A stretch of 64,000 bases of DNA from Liquidambar formosana (taxonomy: Eukaryota > Streptophyta > Magnoliopsida > Saxifragales > Altingiaceae): the NCBI GenBank assembly GCA_039720395.1, contig CM077820.1:16824559-16888558 (forward strand), written 5' to 3'. Every line of letters begins with the position of its first letter. Position 1 is the stretch's first letter. A program made the translations under genes and the position numbers. The notes under the pieces were generated by a model. The model searched no databases, was not told the origin of the DNA, and saw nothing but the letters and a program-made list of their open reading frames with translations. Below are positions 37,790 to 50,029 of the stretch, piece after piece.

Positions 37790-39846
37790 TTCTCACAACT
37801 GTACACTCCAGGGTTCAAGGCCCTCCATTATAACCCTCGTCCCCCCACCCCAAGGAAAGAAGAATGGAAAACATGAAGCGATCCAGGCTACAAGATCTGG
37901 AATGTAATGATCATCTTTTTGAAGCTCCAGTGGGGTGCCAAACCAAATAGAAGTAGCAGTGTAGGACAATGCAGAAAGAGATGAGAAGTTTCTAGAGATG
38001 ATAAAAAAATTATATGCCTTTGAATAAATGCTTCCCCAATTGAAAAAAATAAAAAATAAAAAAATCCAGTAACTTCTAAAAAAAATCCCAATCTTGGCTG
38101 GTATTTGGAATTTGATTGCTCTAATTTTTATTGCATTGATTAGATGACCAAAGTTGATAAAAGGTAGGCTACACATGCAGTTAATCTTGGCATTTGTTCT
38201 AGTGTTGCTGCAAAGCTCCAAGCTATTAGGAAATCAATCATCTGAGCTTAGCATGAATCTCATGATTCTGATTTTCCTCGACTAGAATGACGATGCCACC
38301 CTTACTGGAAAAGGACAACCAAGAAAGTATCACTATAAAAATTCCAGCTAGAAGTCCTGATTTGAGTGATCTGATCCAAGACTTCCAGGCTGTCATTTTG
38401 TTGGGTGCCTTGCATAGAAGTACGTGCGAATCCTCCTTTGAATGAGCATGAACAAAACTAACAAATCCATCTCCAAATGAATATGATCGACTTGCAATTA
38501 GTGAGCCATTTTAAAAACAAATCTAAGAGTAGATAATTATGCAATAATATTGCCACCAAGCTATTAGGCAAGGACTCGTCTTGGCTTGGAATGAAAGATA
38601 TTTGTTGGAAAATTATCACTTCCCACGTTGCCCTAATATTGGTTGGGTTTCACAGGACTTCACACATCTCTTTGAGCCCTGCACCTAACAACTTAAATTC
38701 CTAGATTGAAAACTTAGCACAATATCAAAGCATATTGTTTTTGGGCCTAATGTTGCAATTTGTTAAGCCAAATAATATTAATCCTACTAGAGTATTTTTG
38801 GAATAGTGTCAAACTCGATTGATCTACTAAGTAAAGGTTTGAGATTCAATTATGCAACACTTTTTTTTAATATATATATTGGCCAACGGGGATTTTAAAA
38901 GCTTCAGCTTAATTAATCTCCTTAATACAGTTTAAGCTATTGTCCACTCCTATTGCCCATCGATTCGACTAATAAACTCAATTAATGATTAGCCGAAGAG
39001 AAAATGAGAAGTCAAACCTAAGATCTTTGATTTCTTAAACCTTAAGTCTTAAAAATCACTTTTTCATGTCCCTTCGGGTCATCTCACACCTTTTAAGAAA
39101 GCAATGCATGCATCGACTCATTCTTCAATTACACATTCTCTATTTGAAGCTAGATACATTCCCCCACCCCCACCCCTGCGTGGCGCCCCGCTCTCTTTCA
39201 TTTCTTTGAGAACCAGATATACTCACTTAGCATTTTTAACTACTTTGAATTTGCCTTCTACTTAAATTTCCTTGATTATGATTATTCGTCGGAATTAATT
39301 ATCTAAAATTTTCGCAAATTTGAAAATGTAGCAATTTTCTTTTTCTAATCAAAAAAAGTTTGAAGAAATGGCTACTTCTTCAAGAAAAATCTTATACTTT
39401 CTTACAATAAATTGAAAAATCTAAAAGAAAGTTTCATTATTAAATACATACATATATATATATATATATATTTGTAAATTACGAGATCAAAAGTTTGGAA
39501 AATGAACTCAAGTGGATTCAATCTTAGAATTTATGCCTTAAGAAGTGGGAGGTTTTAAGTTTGGTCCTATTGACTTTCCCAATTGTTAATGCTTAATTGA
39601 TACAAAGTGGATAGTTACTTTATTTGTTTACGTATCTAGATATTAGTTGGATGCAATATATAGACTCCAAATACCTTTTGACATGAAAAGTAAAAAATCA
39701 GAAAATTATAAGTTTGCAGTTGCAATGTATTATAAGACAATACTTGTCCCATATATATATATATATATGAAGGAACTCTTTTAAACTTCTATTGATTTTC
39801 TATCAGTTGTCATAAATAATTGAAAAAAATTATGAATTTATCTATA
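37790..39846. repeat. Array block X, copy 3
   Basis: Homologous to 50522-53830 (plus 43690-43767) and more distantly to copies 1 and 2. It reads through the CACTA insertion site (GGGTGCCTTGCATAGAAGTACGTGCGAATCC around 38401, quoted here in abbreviated sense) and through the hAT site of copy 4 (AAGTTTGGTCCTATTGAC at about 39556). It contains a TA microsatellite at about 39452-39472. The minus-strand frame at 37793-38221 has no recognisable domain. Confidence 0.65.
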
Positions 39847-41400
39847 TCTATACTACCTATAAAAAGATGAATGTAAGAAAAACTTTTGATTGACTAATAT
39901 ACCCTTATTTTAATTTTTAAATACACAACTACCCACCCTTCTGCATACATAGGAAATATAGCAATATAAAAACTATAATTTTAAAACACATGCCTTAATA
40001 TATTCTAAAACATATACCTTAATATATAAAACACAAATAGGAATTCAAAGGAAACGGAAACTATAATTCCTATATAATAAATAGAAATATAGGAATATGG
40101 AAACTATAATTCTAAAACAATAGCCAGAACACATACCTTAATATATTCTAAAACATATACTTTAATATATAAAACACAAATAAGAATTCAAAGAAAACGG
40201 AAATTATAATTCCTATATCTATATCTATATTACCTATAAAAAGATGAATATAAGAAAAACTTTTGATTGACCAATATACCCTTATTTTAATTTTTAAATA
40301 CACAACTACCCACCCTTCTGCATATATAGGAAATATAGTAATATGGAAACTATAATTCTAAAACACATACCTTAATATATTCTAAAACACATACCTTAAT
40401 ATATAAAACACAAATAGGAATTCAAAGGAAACCCTAAATCAAATACTCCATTTAATACTATACATATAATCTTAAAACATGTTGACTTTGTATCTCCTTC
40501 TTTCTCTCATTCTCTAGCAAACGAGAATGACCTTTTAGAGGCACACCTACTTCCCAGCGCAGTCACAAACCAAATATCTATATCATGGAGACAATACATG
40601 GAGACGATACCGGATCTCAAGGGGCTATTGCGTGAGTGTTTATACTTTTATTATGTATTTCTTAAAATTTTGTAAGAATTCATATAATGCTGAATTTGTT
40701 TGTGGTTGGGGGTGGTTGATTTCGAGGATTTTGGGTAGACTAGGAAAACCTTTGAATGCGTTTTGATTGTAACGTAGAAATTGTTGGAATGGGTCATATA
40801 TGTATATGATATATGATAATTATTATTATTATTTTGCTTGAATTTGGTTGTCGATGGGAAGGGAGGGGGGAAAAGAAAAAGAAAAAAAATAAAATGAAAA
40901 TCTCGATCTCTACTCTCTTTTCAATCTATAAGTGAACAAAAAAAAAAATGTAGATGATGATACCATATAAAAATAAAATTGATAATTTTTTTATAGAAAA
41001 AGTAAGAAAAACTATATTATGAGGGATCAATTTCACTTATTAAAAAAATAAATTAAATAATATTTGAAAGCATAAAAAATATAAAATATAGAAAATAAAA
41101 ATAAAACAATTATGTTTGCTACTTCCCTTTGGAATGTACATCTCAAATTGAAGTAAAAAATTGCCACAGCCCACGTAAGATAGCAAAAGACAGATTTGTT
41201 ACCCTTTTTTTTTTTGCTACCTCCCTCAAAGATGCTCTTGTATCACATATTAAGTTATATTATATCTGTACTACCTATAAAAGTTTATACTTTATAAACA
41301 CTTTTGATTAACCATTACATCCTTATTTTAAATTTTAAATATTTATAAATTTTTTTATTTAAATAATATTCATATGTAACGCACGTGTGCCCATATCTAG
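39847..41400 (+). mobile_element. Helitron, non-autonomous, with three 5' ends and one 3' end
   Basis: Helitrons transpose by rolling circle, insert between A and T, begin TC and end CTRR after a hairpin. Here A|TCTATACTACCTATAAAAAG starts at 39847, a second start (TCTATATTACCTATAAAAAG) is at 40224 and a third (TCTGTACTACCTATAAAAG) at 41265. The only 3' end is CTAG at 41397-41400, followed by T and preceded by the palindrome GCACGTGTGC (41381-41390). The first two starts are each followed by near-identical sequence (GATGAAT.TAAGAAAAACTTTTG, ATACCCTTATTTTAATTTTT). The 40.45-40.65 kb interior includes an exon-like stretch with ATG and a GTGAGT donor. No Rep/helicase coding region. Confidence 0.75.
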
Positions 41401-41434
41401 TATACACAAATATGTAGATATGTAGCCACCTATA

Positions 41435-41440
41435 CACGTG
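41435..41440 (+). promoter_or_regulatory. G-box (CACGTG) upstream of the intact F-box gene
   Basis: CACGTG within ACACGTGTGGGGCAAGTATT, 126 bases upstream of the ATG. The same element and context are conserved at 54993-54998 upstream of the 55.1-kb copy. G-boxes bind bZIP and bHLH factors; whether this one acts is unknown. Confidence 0.4.
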
Positions 41441-41565
41441 TGGGGCAAGTATTTCTAACATTGTAATTACATGATTTTGGCCTCAAAGGCCAAAACAAGC
41501 CTTCTTGCAGTGCTAGCTCCAACCCAATTTCTATCAAGAGAAGCCGAACATTTTCAGCCAATTCA

Positions 41566-42789
41566 ATGTCTCTCCAAACATCAACTTCCGACTTGATCGC
41601 CGCCAACGACGACCTCTTATCGGAAATCCTTCTTCGTCTGCCCATCAAATCCATCCTCCAATTCAAATCCGTATCCAAGCATTGGCTCTCTCTCATCTCC
41701 GATCCCCACTTCTCTCGTCGCCGCCTGAACCTTAACCCTAACCCCGTCGCCGGCCTTTTCTTGAGCCCATGGGGGACGGACTACTACGTCGAACGCACAT
41801 TCGAATTCGTTCCTCTTGGGGACGACGAGTTTGGTCCCTCACGCTTTAGATCTCTCCCTTTTCTCGACGTTAAGTCGGCTATTCCGATTTCGCAGTCTTG
41901 CAATGGCTTATTGCTAATTTGTGGCTATCGAGAGGGTAAGCATGAATTATATGTGTTTAATCCTACCACTATGCAATTTTCTCATCTTTCCGATCTGCTT
42001 CCCGAATTCGATGACTGTGACAGGGCTCGTGTCATGGGTTTCAATTTAGCTTTTGATCCGTCGAAATCTCCTCATTACAAAGTTGTCTGTGTTCGAACTC
42101 GTGATTCATCGTACAGTCGTTACCGGATCGACATCTATTCGTCCGAGACGGGTTCTTGGCGAGCCTCTGCCAATCCTTCCATTGAACAAGTTATTCTTCG
42201 AATCAATCATATTAGATTCAGTGATGGGGTTTTTTGGAATGGTTCCATTCATTGGATAGGCCCTTTTGTGAGGACTTACTTGCGTTTCGACGTGGAACAA
42301 GAGCGGCTTCAAGAAATGCCGATGCCTCCAATTCGTGATGGGTTGAAGGAAAAATGGAGGGTCACGTATTCGGGGGAGTCTCGAGACCATTTGCATCTTA
42401 TTGAGGTTTACGGTTGTAGGATGACGCAGTTTGGTGTTTATGAGATGGAGAGGGACTACTCGAGGTGGTTTGTGAAGTATCGTGTCGACCTTCATACAGT
42501 CACGACTCTATTTCCTGAGATGATTGTGAGCTATCATGAGTTCTCGGATTTGCGGTGCTATGAATTTCATGTGCTCTGTGTTGTTCGGGGAGAAACAGAG
42601 GAAGAGTCGTATATGGTGCTGCACATTCAAGATAAGCTCATACGTTACAATCTCAAGGACAAGACTTGCAAGAAACTCTATGATTTGGCTACCATTTATG
42701 TTGATAGAGACAGCCTTTTGTATACGGAAACTTTAAATTTCGGATGGTTTCAGGCTTATCAATATATTGAGAGTCTTTCTTGTGTTTGA
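41566..42789 (+). CDS. F-box protein (At5g07610-like), intact
   Basis: A single open exon of 407 residues, the only undamaged member here. F-box proteins bring targets to SCF (SKP1-CUL1-RBX1) E3 ligases in cytosol or nucleus. The F-box spans about residues 14-53 (ANDDLLSEILLRLPIKS, then FKSVSKHWLSLISDPHF). The C-terminal F-box-associated region shows SCNGLL at 111-116, YVFNPTTMQFSHL at about 129-141, FDPSKSPHYKVVCVR at about 163-177, WNGSIHWI at 224-231, then RFDVEQERLQEMP, HLHLIEVYGC, YEMERDYSRWFVKYRVDL and a conserved C terminus YQYIESLSCV. MSLQ is chosen as start: the upstream ATG seen in paralogues at 18406 and 55061 is AAG here. T6 is kept at the site where three paralogues have T7. A Helitron ends 165 bp upstream, and the TATA box seen in paralogues is altered. 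The target is unknown. Confidence 0.9.
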   Translation: MSLQTSTSDLIAANDDLLSEILLRLPIKSILQFKSVSKHWLSLISDPHFSRRRLNLNPNPVAGLFLSPWGTDYYVERTFEFVPLGDDEFGPSRFRSLPFLDVKSAIPISQSCNGLLLICGYREGKHELYVFNPTTMQFSHLSDLLPEFDDCDRARVMGFNLAFDPSKSPHYKVVCVRTRDSSYSRYRIDIYSSETGSWRASANPSIEQVILRINHIRFSDGVFWNGSIHWIGPFVRTYLRFDVEQERLQEMPMPPIRDGLKEKWRVTYSGESRDHLHLIEVYGCRMTQFGVYEMERDYSRWFVKYRVDLHTVTTLFPEMIVSYHEFSDLRCYEFHVLCVVRGETEEESYMVLHIQDKLIRYNLKDKTCKKLYDLATIYVDRDSLLYTETLNFGWFQAYQYIESLSCV

Positions 42790-43083
42790 AGCAAATTTTT
42801 GTGGTAACAATCTATAGAGTTCTCGTTTCATATTCTCAGCTATAAATTGTAGGCCGTATATATTTTTTATTTTTTAAATGGATGTGATCTTTCTAAATTC
42901 TCTACTATACAGTCATTTCTTGTTGTACGGTAAGGAGAAGTAGCTCTCGTTATATGGTAGATGCAAGTAATGTCCCTATTTTTGAAGAACAAAATCCTTG
43001 TTAAAAGTCTTTATTTGAGGCTTCAAGTTGAAGGATTAGGCTATGGGTCTAATTGTTGGGCTTGATTAGCGAGTACTTAGAGA

Positions 43084-43192
43084 AGATTTTGGCTCCTGTT
43101 GATATTTGGAAACAGCCTCTGGTATATGGAAACTTTAACTTTCCGATGGTTTAGGGGCTTATCAATATATTGAAAGTCTCTCTTGTGTTTAA
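43084..43192 (+). pseudogene. F-box C-terminal relic
   Basis: About 109 bp like the relic at 36513-36621 and preceded by the same flank (GGGCTTGATTAGCGAGTACT). It carries the end of the family coding region (equivalent of YQYIESLSCV), with the stop now TAA. It follows the intact gene by 300 bp, so a partial tandem duplication of the 3' end accompanies the array unit. Confidence 0.7.
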
Positions 43193-43767
43193 AGCAAATT
43201 TTGTTTAAGAAATGAGTCTTTGTATTATTTTATAATATCATTCTCTTGGAAATTTTTTTGTTCAATATTCTCTGATGGGAATTATGTTAAGAGTCTTTCT
43301 TTTGTGTTTTTCTCATAGGATTTTAAGCGAGTAGAGTCTTGCTAGCTAAAATGCCCAAACGTTGCCGCTGACGGGATCACTGGGCACCTGGTTTAACCAG
43401 TGCTGCTTTGGATGTAAAATTAGATTCAATTTATAAGATTTTAGTTTCTTATTCTCAACTAGAATTATTAAGCTGCATAAATTTTTTAAATAGTATGATT
43501 TCTCCAAATTCCCTACCATGCAGTCATTTCTTGTTGTATGATAAGGGGAAATGGCTCTCCACATGTGCGCAGGTTATGCCAAAATACACGTCCACATGTG
43601 CACATGCAGGCTCTTAGCTTTATGTGTGCTTATGAACTTATGAGAAGGCTGGGATCAGACCCAACCCACACCAATTCAAGCACCCCAAATTCTAGTTAGA
43701 ATTCCTTATTTGAGTGAACTGATCCGAGACTTTCAGGCTGTTGCTGAGTTGGGTGCCATATATATGC
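43193..43767. repeat. Array 'tail' copy 3 and start of block X copy 4
   Basis: Similar to 19694-20120 and 36622-37090 (AAATGCCCAAACGTTGCC, CAGTGCTGCTTTGGATGT, CACATGTGCGCAGG, AGAAGGCTGGGATCAGA). From about 43690 it becomes block X sequence (GATCCGAGACTTTCAGGCTG, compare 38372), then is cut by the CACTA element. Confidence 0.7.
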
Positions 43768-43799
43768 ATACACTACAAAAAATCTAGGGATCACCCACG

Positions 43800-44070
43800 C
43801 AAATTTAGACACAGTTTTTTAAAACCGTGGCAGGTGTTAAAGGTAGCCCACAGTTTTTAAAACCATCCCAAACATCCCCACGGTATTCTTCTACCGTCTC
43901 AAAGACAACTACGGTTTTTATCTACCGTCCGCAAAATCCAGAGGGGACTTTCGGCCTTTAACTTTCCCGCTTTGGTGAATCAGTCTTCCCGCGCAATTGA
44001 TGCATACCTAGGACGGCAATCTTCTGTGGGGAAAATAGGGACGGTAGTTTCCGTGGGAGGCGTTGATATC
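43800..44070. repeat. CACTA left subterminal repeats
   Basis: Degenerate repeats of TACCGT, AAACCGTGG, CCACGGTA and GACGGTAG in both orientations. They match the motif of the right subterminal region and are presumably transposase-binding sites. Confidence 0.6.
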
Positions 44071-47000
44071 CGCACAGTTTGGTTGGGCTCATATATAAGA
44101 TCACTTCTTAATTTTCAAGAAAACCCTCGAGCTGCCTGATACCTGATCTCTCCCGCTGCTTGTTCCTTTGCGACGAACTTCCCTCTGGCTCCTCTGTCCC
44201 TTGCCGGCTGGCATTTCTTTGAGGTATTTCTCTCTCAGTAGCCATACTCTATACATTTTCATCATCTCATCTCTCTATTTCTCTCACTGATCTCTTTGTG
44301 GTGACGATCTCATAAAGAAGTTGTTTTTACATCTTCAAATGTTGGGGTTTTGGCTTAAACGGAGAAGAAAAGGGCAGTGTGGTTTTCAATTTTGTGGGGT
44401 AATTTCTGTTTGTGTTGGTTTCTGAGGGTTTTAAAGAGAATCCTTCTCCTTCTGCCTCCACACTCTCCACATTTTGAGCGAAGAATGGCGATTCCTCGAG
44501 AATGACAAGCGACTATAAAGATGAAATCTTTGTAGCTTTGCCGACATAAAACATTTTCCCCTGTTTTTTTTTTACGGTTTTGTTTTTCTTCCTCCTGTGA
44601 GCGAAGGTTAGAAATGAAGAATTTGAAATGGGTCATCTATATAAAATTTTATAATTTTTCTTCCTCTGGTTTCTTACAAAACAAAGAGATAAAAATTGAT
44701 GGAACCTAAAGACTATGAAATAACAGTAGCTTACCTTTGTAAGGATGAGAGCTTGGCTATACTCAAATGAGCATGTCAGACCCCTCTAAATCAGAAAACA
44801 GAGTACAATGTGCAGGATAAAAAGGAAATCAAATAAACATAAAAAATTTATCCAAACACGATCAATAACAGTAAAGACATAGATGTAATCAAGTTCTCGT
44901 AATGGTTCCTTATCTTTCCAAATCAGTGGATGAACTGTTCCAAAAGATAGAGGTTTAGGATTTACGATGAAGAGGAAAATGCGATGGTGAGAAACAGAGC
45001 CCAGCAGATGTGGCTGGGTTTCAGCATCGATAGGATGGAAGATCGAGAGAGAGAGAGAGAGAGAGAGATTAGGTGCGGTGGGCAGAAATGGGGAAAATGC
45101 AATGGTGATAGGTGTACTTTTGTCAGATGTCACCACATATTCACTTCTCCATTCATTCAGCTCTAATTATATTGGAACATCGTGCCAATCTCTCTATGTT
45201 TATGGATAATTAAGCCAATATATCAAAAAGTCACTTCTAGGTGCCTCTTGGTCACCAATTTGCATTATACCCTTCCCTAGGGACTAAATTTATATTCAAT
45301 GTATTCCGCTTTAGTATTGATTAACCTAAAACTGTAAGATTTTAGGGTGTCTTTTCACAATTCCAACTTAGAATTCACCTTCACTGTAGTTCCATCAACT
45401 AATACTAGATATGTAGTTAGTTTATCCATAGGGACCATAACTAACACAAGAATATAATGATTCAATGCCAATCCTTGGTATAAGCCTATTGTGATTAGAA
45501 ATTCACTTTTGGTTTGCCTTGGTTGCTATGGTTTTGCTGCTGATGTTTTAGTTAGGTTTTCCTTTAGCTGTTTTTAGAGTCTTTTTGTTTCGCTTATTGT
45601 ATTAGATCTAGACTTGCTATTCTCATCTCTGTTTTGTACTCGGCTGTATTCCCTTGCACTTCCATGATTTAATAATATTCCCCTTTATTGATAATAATAA
45701 AAAATGCCGACAAACACAATTGCTTGCCCCTCCTCCACCGCTTTTAACTAAAGATGTATGTTCTATGCTTCGCAAGATAAGGTATGAATTATTTATCCAA
45801 AAAAAAGATAAGGTATGAATTGTCCTATTTGGTTTCTGGTTCATGACAATACTCCAATTTTGATAAACATATTGATGCCATGATTATTTAATAGTTGTTC
45901 ACTGAAGTTGGAAAAGATATTGCATAGAATGATTGGACTGACGTAATCATGTTTGCTAGTGAAGAATGATGCCTAGGTTAGTTGGCAGGAAACTTGTGCA
46001 GAAGTAGTGCTGTTGAATTCAATTCTTACTATATCTATTAGGGTCATTCATATAAAATTTTATAATTCTTATGAATCTTAGGTTTATTTAATTCATATGA
46101 GTTGTACAATCTTATATAGAATTGAAGATAAACAAAAAGGTTTTCTCATTGTCGAAAAAAGTTCTATCTTGCCTAAAATGATATTATAAAAATTTGGAGA
46201 CATTATCTTACACGTAGATATTACTCTTTTTAAGGTTTCTTTTACAAAATTATGTATAAAAATAAAAAATAAAAAAAAATAGAAAGCTAACCATATCTTC
46301 ACATATGTTGGTCAATAGGAAGTCGTAAAAATGAGCAACAAAAGTTACAAAACCAATGCCCAACAACCCATTCCAACCATTTATGGCAATTGAATAATGG
46401 TTGTTCGTTCAAAGTATAGTATTCCATCTCTTTGTTTAAACATCCTTAAATTGTTCTGTATAGAATATATCAAAAACACATTAAAAGTATTAAAAAATTT
46501 TACTTAGCAATTAATAAATTAGATGGCATAATGTTTGACCCCATTTAAATGTCCTCGCACTGCTTAAAAAAAATTATTTTCTTGCATTGTATTAAAGAAT
46601 GACAATATTGACGGGACAACGTTAGCAAGAATTTCATGAGTAACCAAAATACTGGTGTAAATAGGTTTAAACTCGTTTCTCTTCCTCTTTTTTTTTTCCT
46701 TCTGAAGTAAAAAATCAGGCAGGGTTCATACAAAAAAAAGGAAAAAAAAAGGAAGCGGTAGATTAGGGGTAAAGGGGTAATTTGGTGTCTAATGAACAAG
46801 CCGATGAATCGGGTGGGGGGGAGGGGGTTCATATTGAGCTATCAAAGGGGTAATTTGGGAATCAAGCTTGACTTTCATGTCTGACATGCCATGTCACTCA
46901 TTAGGGTGACCGGTCGAAGTGAAAACAAATGATATTTCTCTTAGGTGTGTTGCAAAATACTTTTTCAAACCTTTATTTAGTTCTTTTAACCAGTGAAGCT

Positions 47001-48969
47001 AGGTAGTGGTGCTTTTTAAATTTTTTTTTTTTTTTTATAAATACTGAGTTGTTTTTTAAAGCGAACAACCCTATATATTATTATGTTTTAAACCTCGTTG
47101 AGCTAGACTATAATGATTTTGCATATTTGTGCACAACCTTAGATTACCCGTTTAAGAATGAGTATGTGCTACAAGATGCTTTCTACATTTTCTGTCAACT
47201 AGTGGATGATGTCAAACACTCTCTTATGCACCATTGTGATAAATAAGAGTATGCTGACATAATCTATCTGTTGACGTTGGTTGTGGGCATCTTGATACAT
47301 ATTCATTCTTGAATTGTCCATTTGGACAGTTTAGGAATGTATACTTGTCTACTACTAGGCTCATGTATATTTGATACTGTCATAGATGCTTCGGTACATG
47401 TCCTTATTGTTCTCTGAGTACGAGTTTAGATAGGAGCTACAGTTGTGCCTCCTATGTAAATTATGTACTTGGAGAACTGTAGGGAAATGCTGCCGAAATT
47501 TTTATGATCATATCTAATAGATGTAGTTACCTTGTAATTGATAGTATACAATTCTTAAATGGGATAGGACCACTAAACCCTATTGATGAGAACATTCCAT
47601 TACATGCATATTGCATTGTAGCCAAGATATGATTTTCTTTGTTTCTATTTTATGTTTATGTGCTTTATTAACATATGGGATTCTTTTTTCCTTTTTTCTC
47701 AGGGTTGCATTCGTACTTGGGATATCTTTTGATTGCATTTGATCTACTTCGGGTGAGTTTATGTGCTACTTTGATAAATGTTGATTTTTTTGCATATTCT
47801 TGATTAAGTTTGCATGACTACGAGGATAGTTTTTGTCAATGCTATGTTTCCTAATAGGGCATTAAGGTTTTCTTATGTTATGTTTTGTATTTATATTTTT
47901 CTATATTTGTTATTAATTGTTACACAATGAGATCTTTTTACAATCATGGAATGGTCAATACTTGGCTTAGACTTGTTGTGTTCATTGGAAATGTAGTAGT
48001 GTGGAGGATAGATGTTAATGGAGACCCTCTTATATTTGGTTGTTTTTCTTTTCCTTTTCATCTTTGTCCTATGTTTTCTCTATTGTGATTTATTTGAATG
48101 TTTATAATTGATCTAGTACTTTATGATGACTTGCTGCAAATTGGAATAATGATTAACATGTATCAATTAATATAATATCAAAGTATAATCTATAATCAAA
48201 AGGATCAACATAAAAAATTAGTGAAAGCTATATGAACATAAGTTTTATATTGATATTTTATTACCTGCTGCCTTGTGTATCAACGTTATTTATGTCAAGA
48301 GATTTTACTGTGTATGTGTTATCTTAAAAAGATTAGTGCTTCACAATCCTTTTAGTCCAGGCACCAATTTTCTCAATTGCCTATTATTCTAAATTTAAAC
48401 TATAATATAGTGGTCATTCTTTATCATCAATCTCTAATTATAATTGCTGACATTTGGAGATTAGTTTGAAAGAGAAAGATATGATTTTCGAATGGTAGTC
48501 TTGAATCACAGCAGGAGGGGGGGGGGGGTTAGGTCATGTATTTTTGATGTGTATTGGAGAAGGGAATTGAAGAGACCAAATGAAAAATAAATATAGAAGG
48601 GACGTTGGCATTTGGAACAAGGGTAGGAGAGTATTTGGGAGACATAGGGTTTATGGGATTAGCTTATTTATTTAAAGGCATAATCAGTATTCCAATTATA
48701 AAAGGGTAGTATTTCCATTAAAATTTTTACCTTAGAAGTGGGGTTTCTGGATGCGATGACCATTTTGGGTCTTTTTATTTCTTTAGTTCATTCAAATTTA
48801 TTTTTCTTTCCAACTGTACAAATAAACATTGCTGATATTTTGATTAGATGTATGAGTTGTTTTATAGTTTGCTATCATTTGTAATGTGGAATTAAATTGT
48901 ATAGGTCACTTTTTTGTGTGACTAAGTTTGTCTGTTACTCTTATGGTCTTCATGTTGCAAAATTTTCAG

Positions 48970-49054
48970 TATAGATGCTGATGTATGCCTGGCAAGGAGG
49001 ATAAGGCATGATACAGCTGAGGAGGGAAGAGATATTGGTATAGTACTTGATCAG
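48970..49054 (+). pseudogene. Captured uridine kinase-like exon inside the CACTA element
   Basis: An 85-bp stretch bounded by TTTTCAG| and CAG|GTTAGC translates, after one completing base, as IDADVCLARRIRHDTAEE then GRDIGIVLDQ. This is very close to the DTDADVRLARRIRRDTVE..GRD..VLEQ segment of plant uridine kinase/uracil phosphoribosyltransferase (UKL) proteins, which phosphorylate uridine in pyrimidine salvage. Both splice sites and the frame are kept. Neighbouring exons (the P-loop before it, the YAKFVKPAF segment after it) are not seen, so this is a captured fragment and not a working gene. The call rests on recognising the motif and should be tested by a translated search. Confidence 0.7.
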
Positions 49055-50029
49055 GTTAGCAAAATGTCTTTTCTTTAATCGAAAAGAAACTAATCCACAG
49101 ATTTCTTTTTCACATAATTTTATGAAGGGAAGGGTATCTATTAGTGTTTTGAACTTAGACGTTGCCTTGGGATTTTCCACCCAGGAGGAGGCTAAAAATT
49201 TTTCAGTCCCATTTCATTACAAGTGCTTACTATTACATCATTAATTTGTTGTGACCTTTATTTACTGCATTTAGTTTGGAGGTTAATTGATGCATTCAAT
49301 ATTTCAAGCTAATTTTTTAGTTTTTTATGCATTGGCTCATGTTTGGGAACCAAGAAATGATGCATTCAATATTCCTCATTGAGGATGAGGAATGGCTCAT
49401 CACAGTTTTTGTGATGGCTGGTTTAGTTTTAAATTCTAGTTCTGCAATTTCATGGTTTATGAATGTCACCTCAAACTTTCAGTTAATAGTAAATAATCTA
49501 GTTAAGTGCATCAGGATGTCCCATGGAAATGAAGTTATTTTGCTTCTCCAATTTCATTCTATAGTATTTCACACTATCTTTGTAATGACACAATATTTGG
49601 GATGACCACATTGTTTGAGTCTTAAACTGCTTAATTTGATTAATGGCAGATTATATACATGGTGTCTTTGGAGGTAGCATTTGGGATGTAGAAGCGACAA
49701 CAAATTAGAGATTGCATTTGGGATGCAAATGAATGGTTCAAATTTTAGGGAATGTATGTATATTTTTTTGGAGACAAATGAATGCCACAAGTTTAGTATT
49801 CAATGTTGCCTTTAGGGGCTATGATTGCTACATACGTACTTATGTGGATACAAGTTTGATATACTAATTGGATGCTTTAGTATTGATGTTGTTATATTTT
49901 AATGGTGAATGGTTTGGATGAATGTCCTTCTAGGAAAGTAATTTAAAAAATGCAAATTGGTTTGATATGTAACAAGCAAATTGGATTTACCTATAAATAA
50001 ATAAAAAAAGAGAAAAAAAAGTAGGGACG

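Noticed and set aside
47700..47755. Second captured exon in the CACTA element (CTCAG|GGTTGCATTC..CTTCGG|GTGAG)
   Set aside because: The splice-like borders are suggestive, but the 50-bp stretch gives no recognisable peptide and could be chance.
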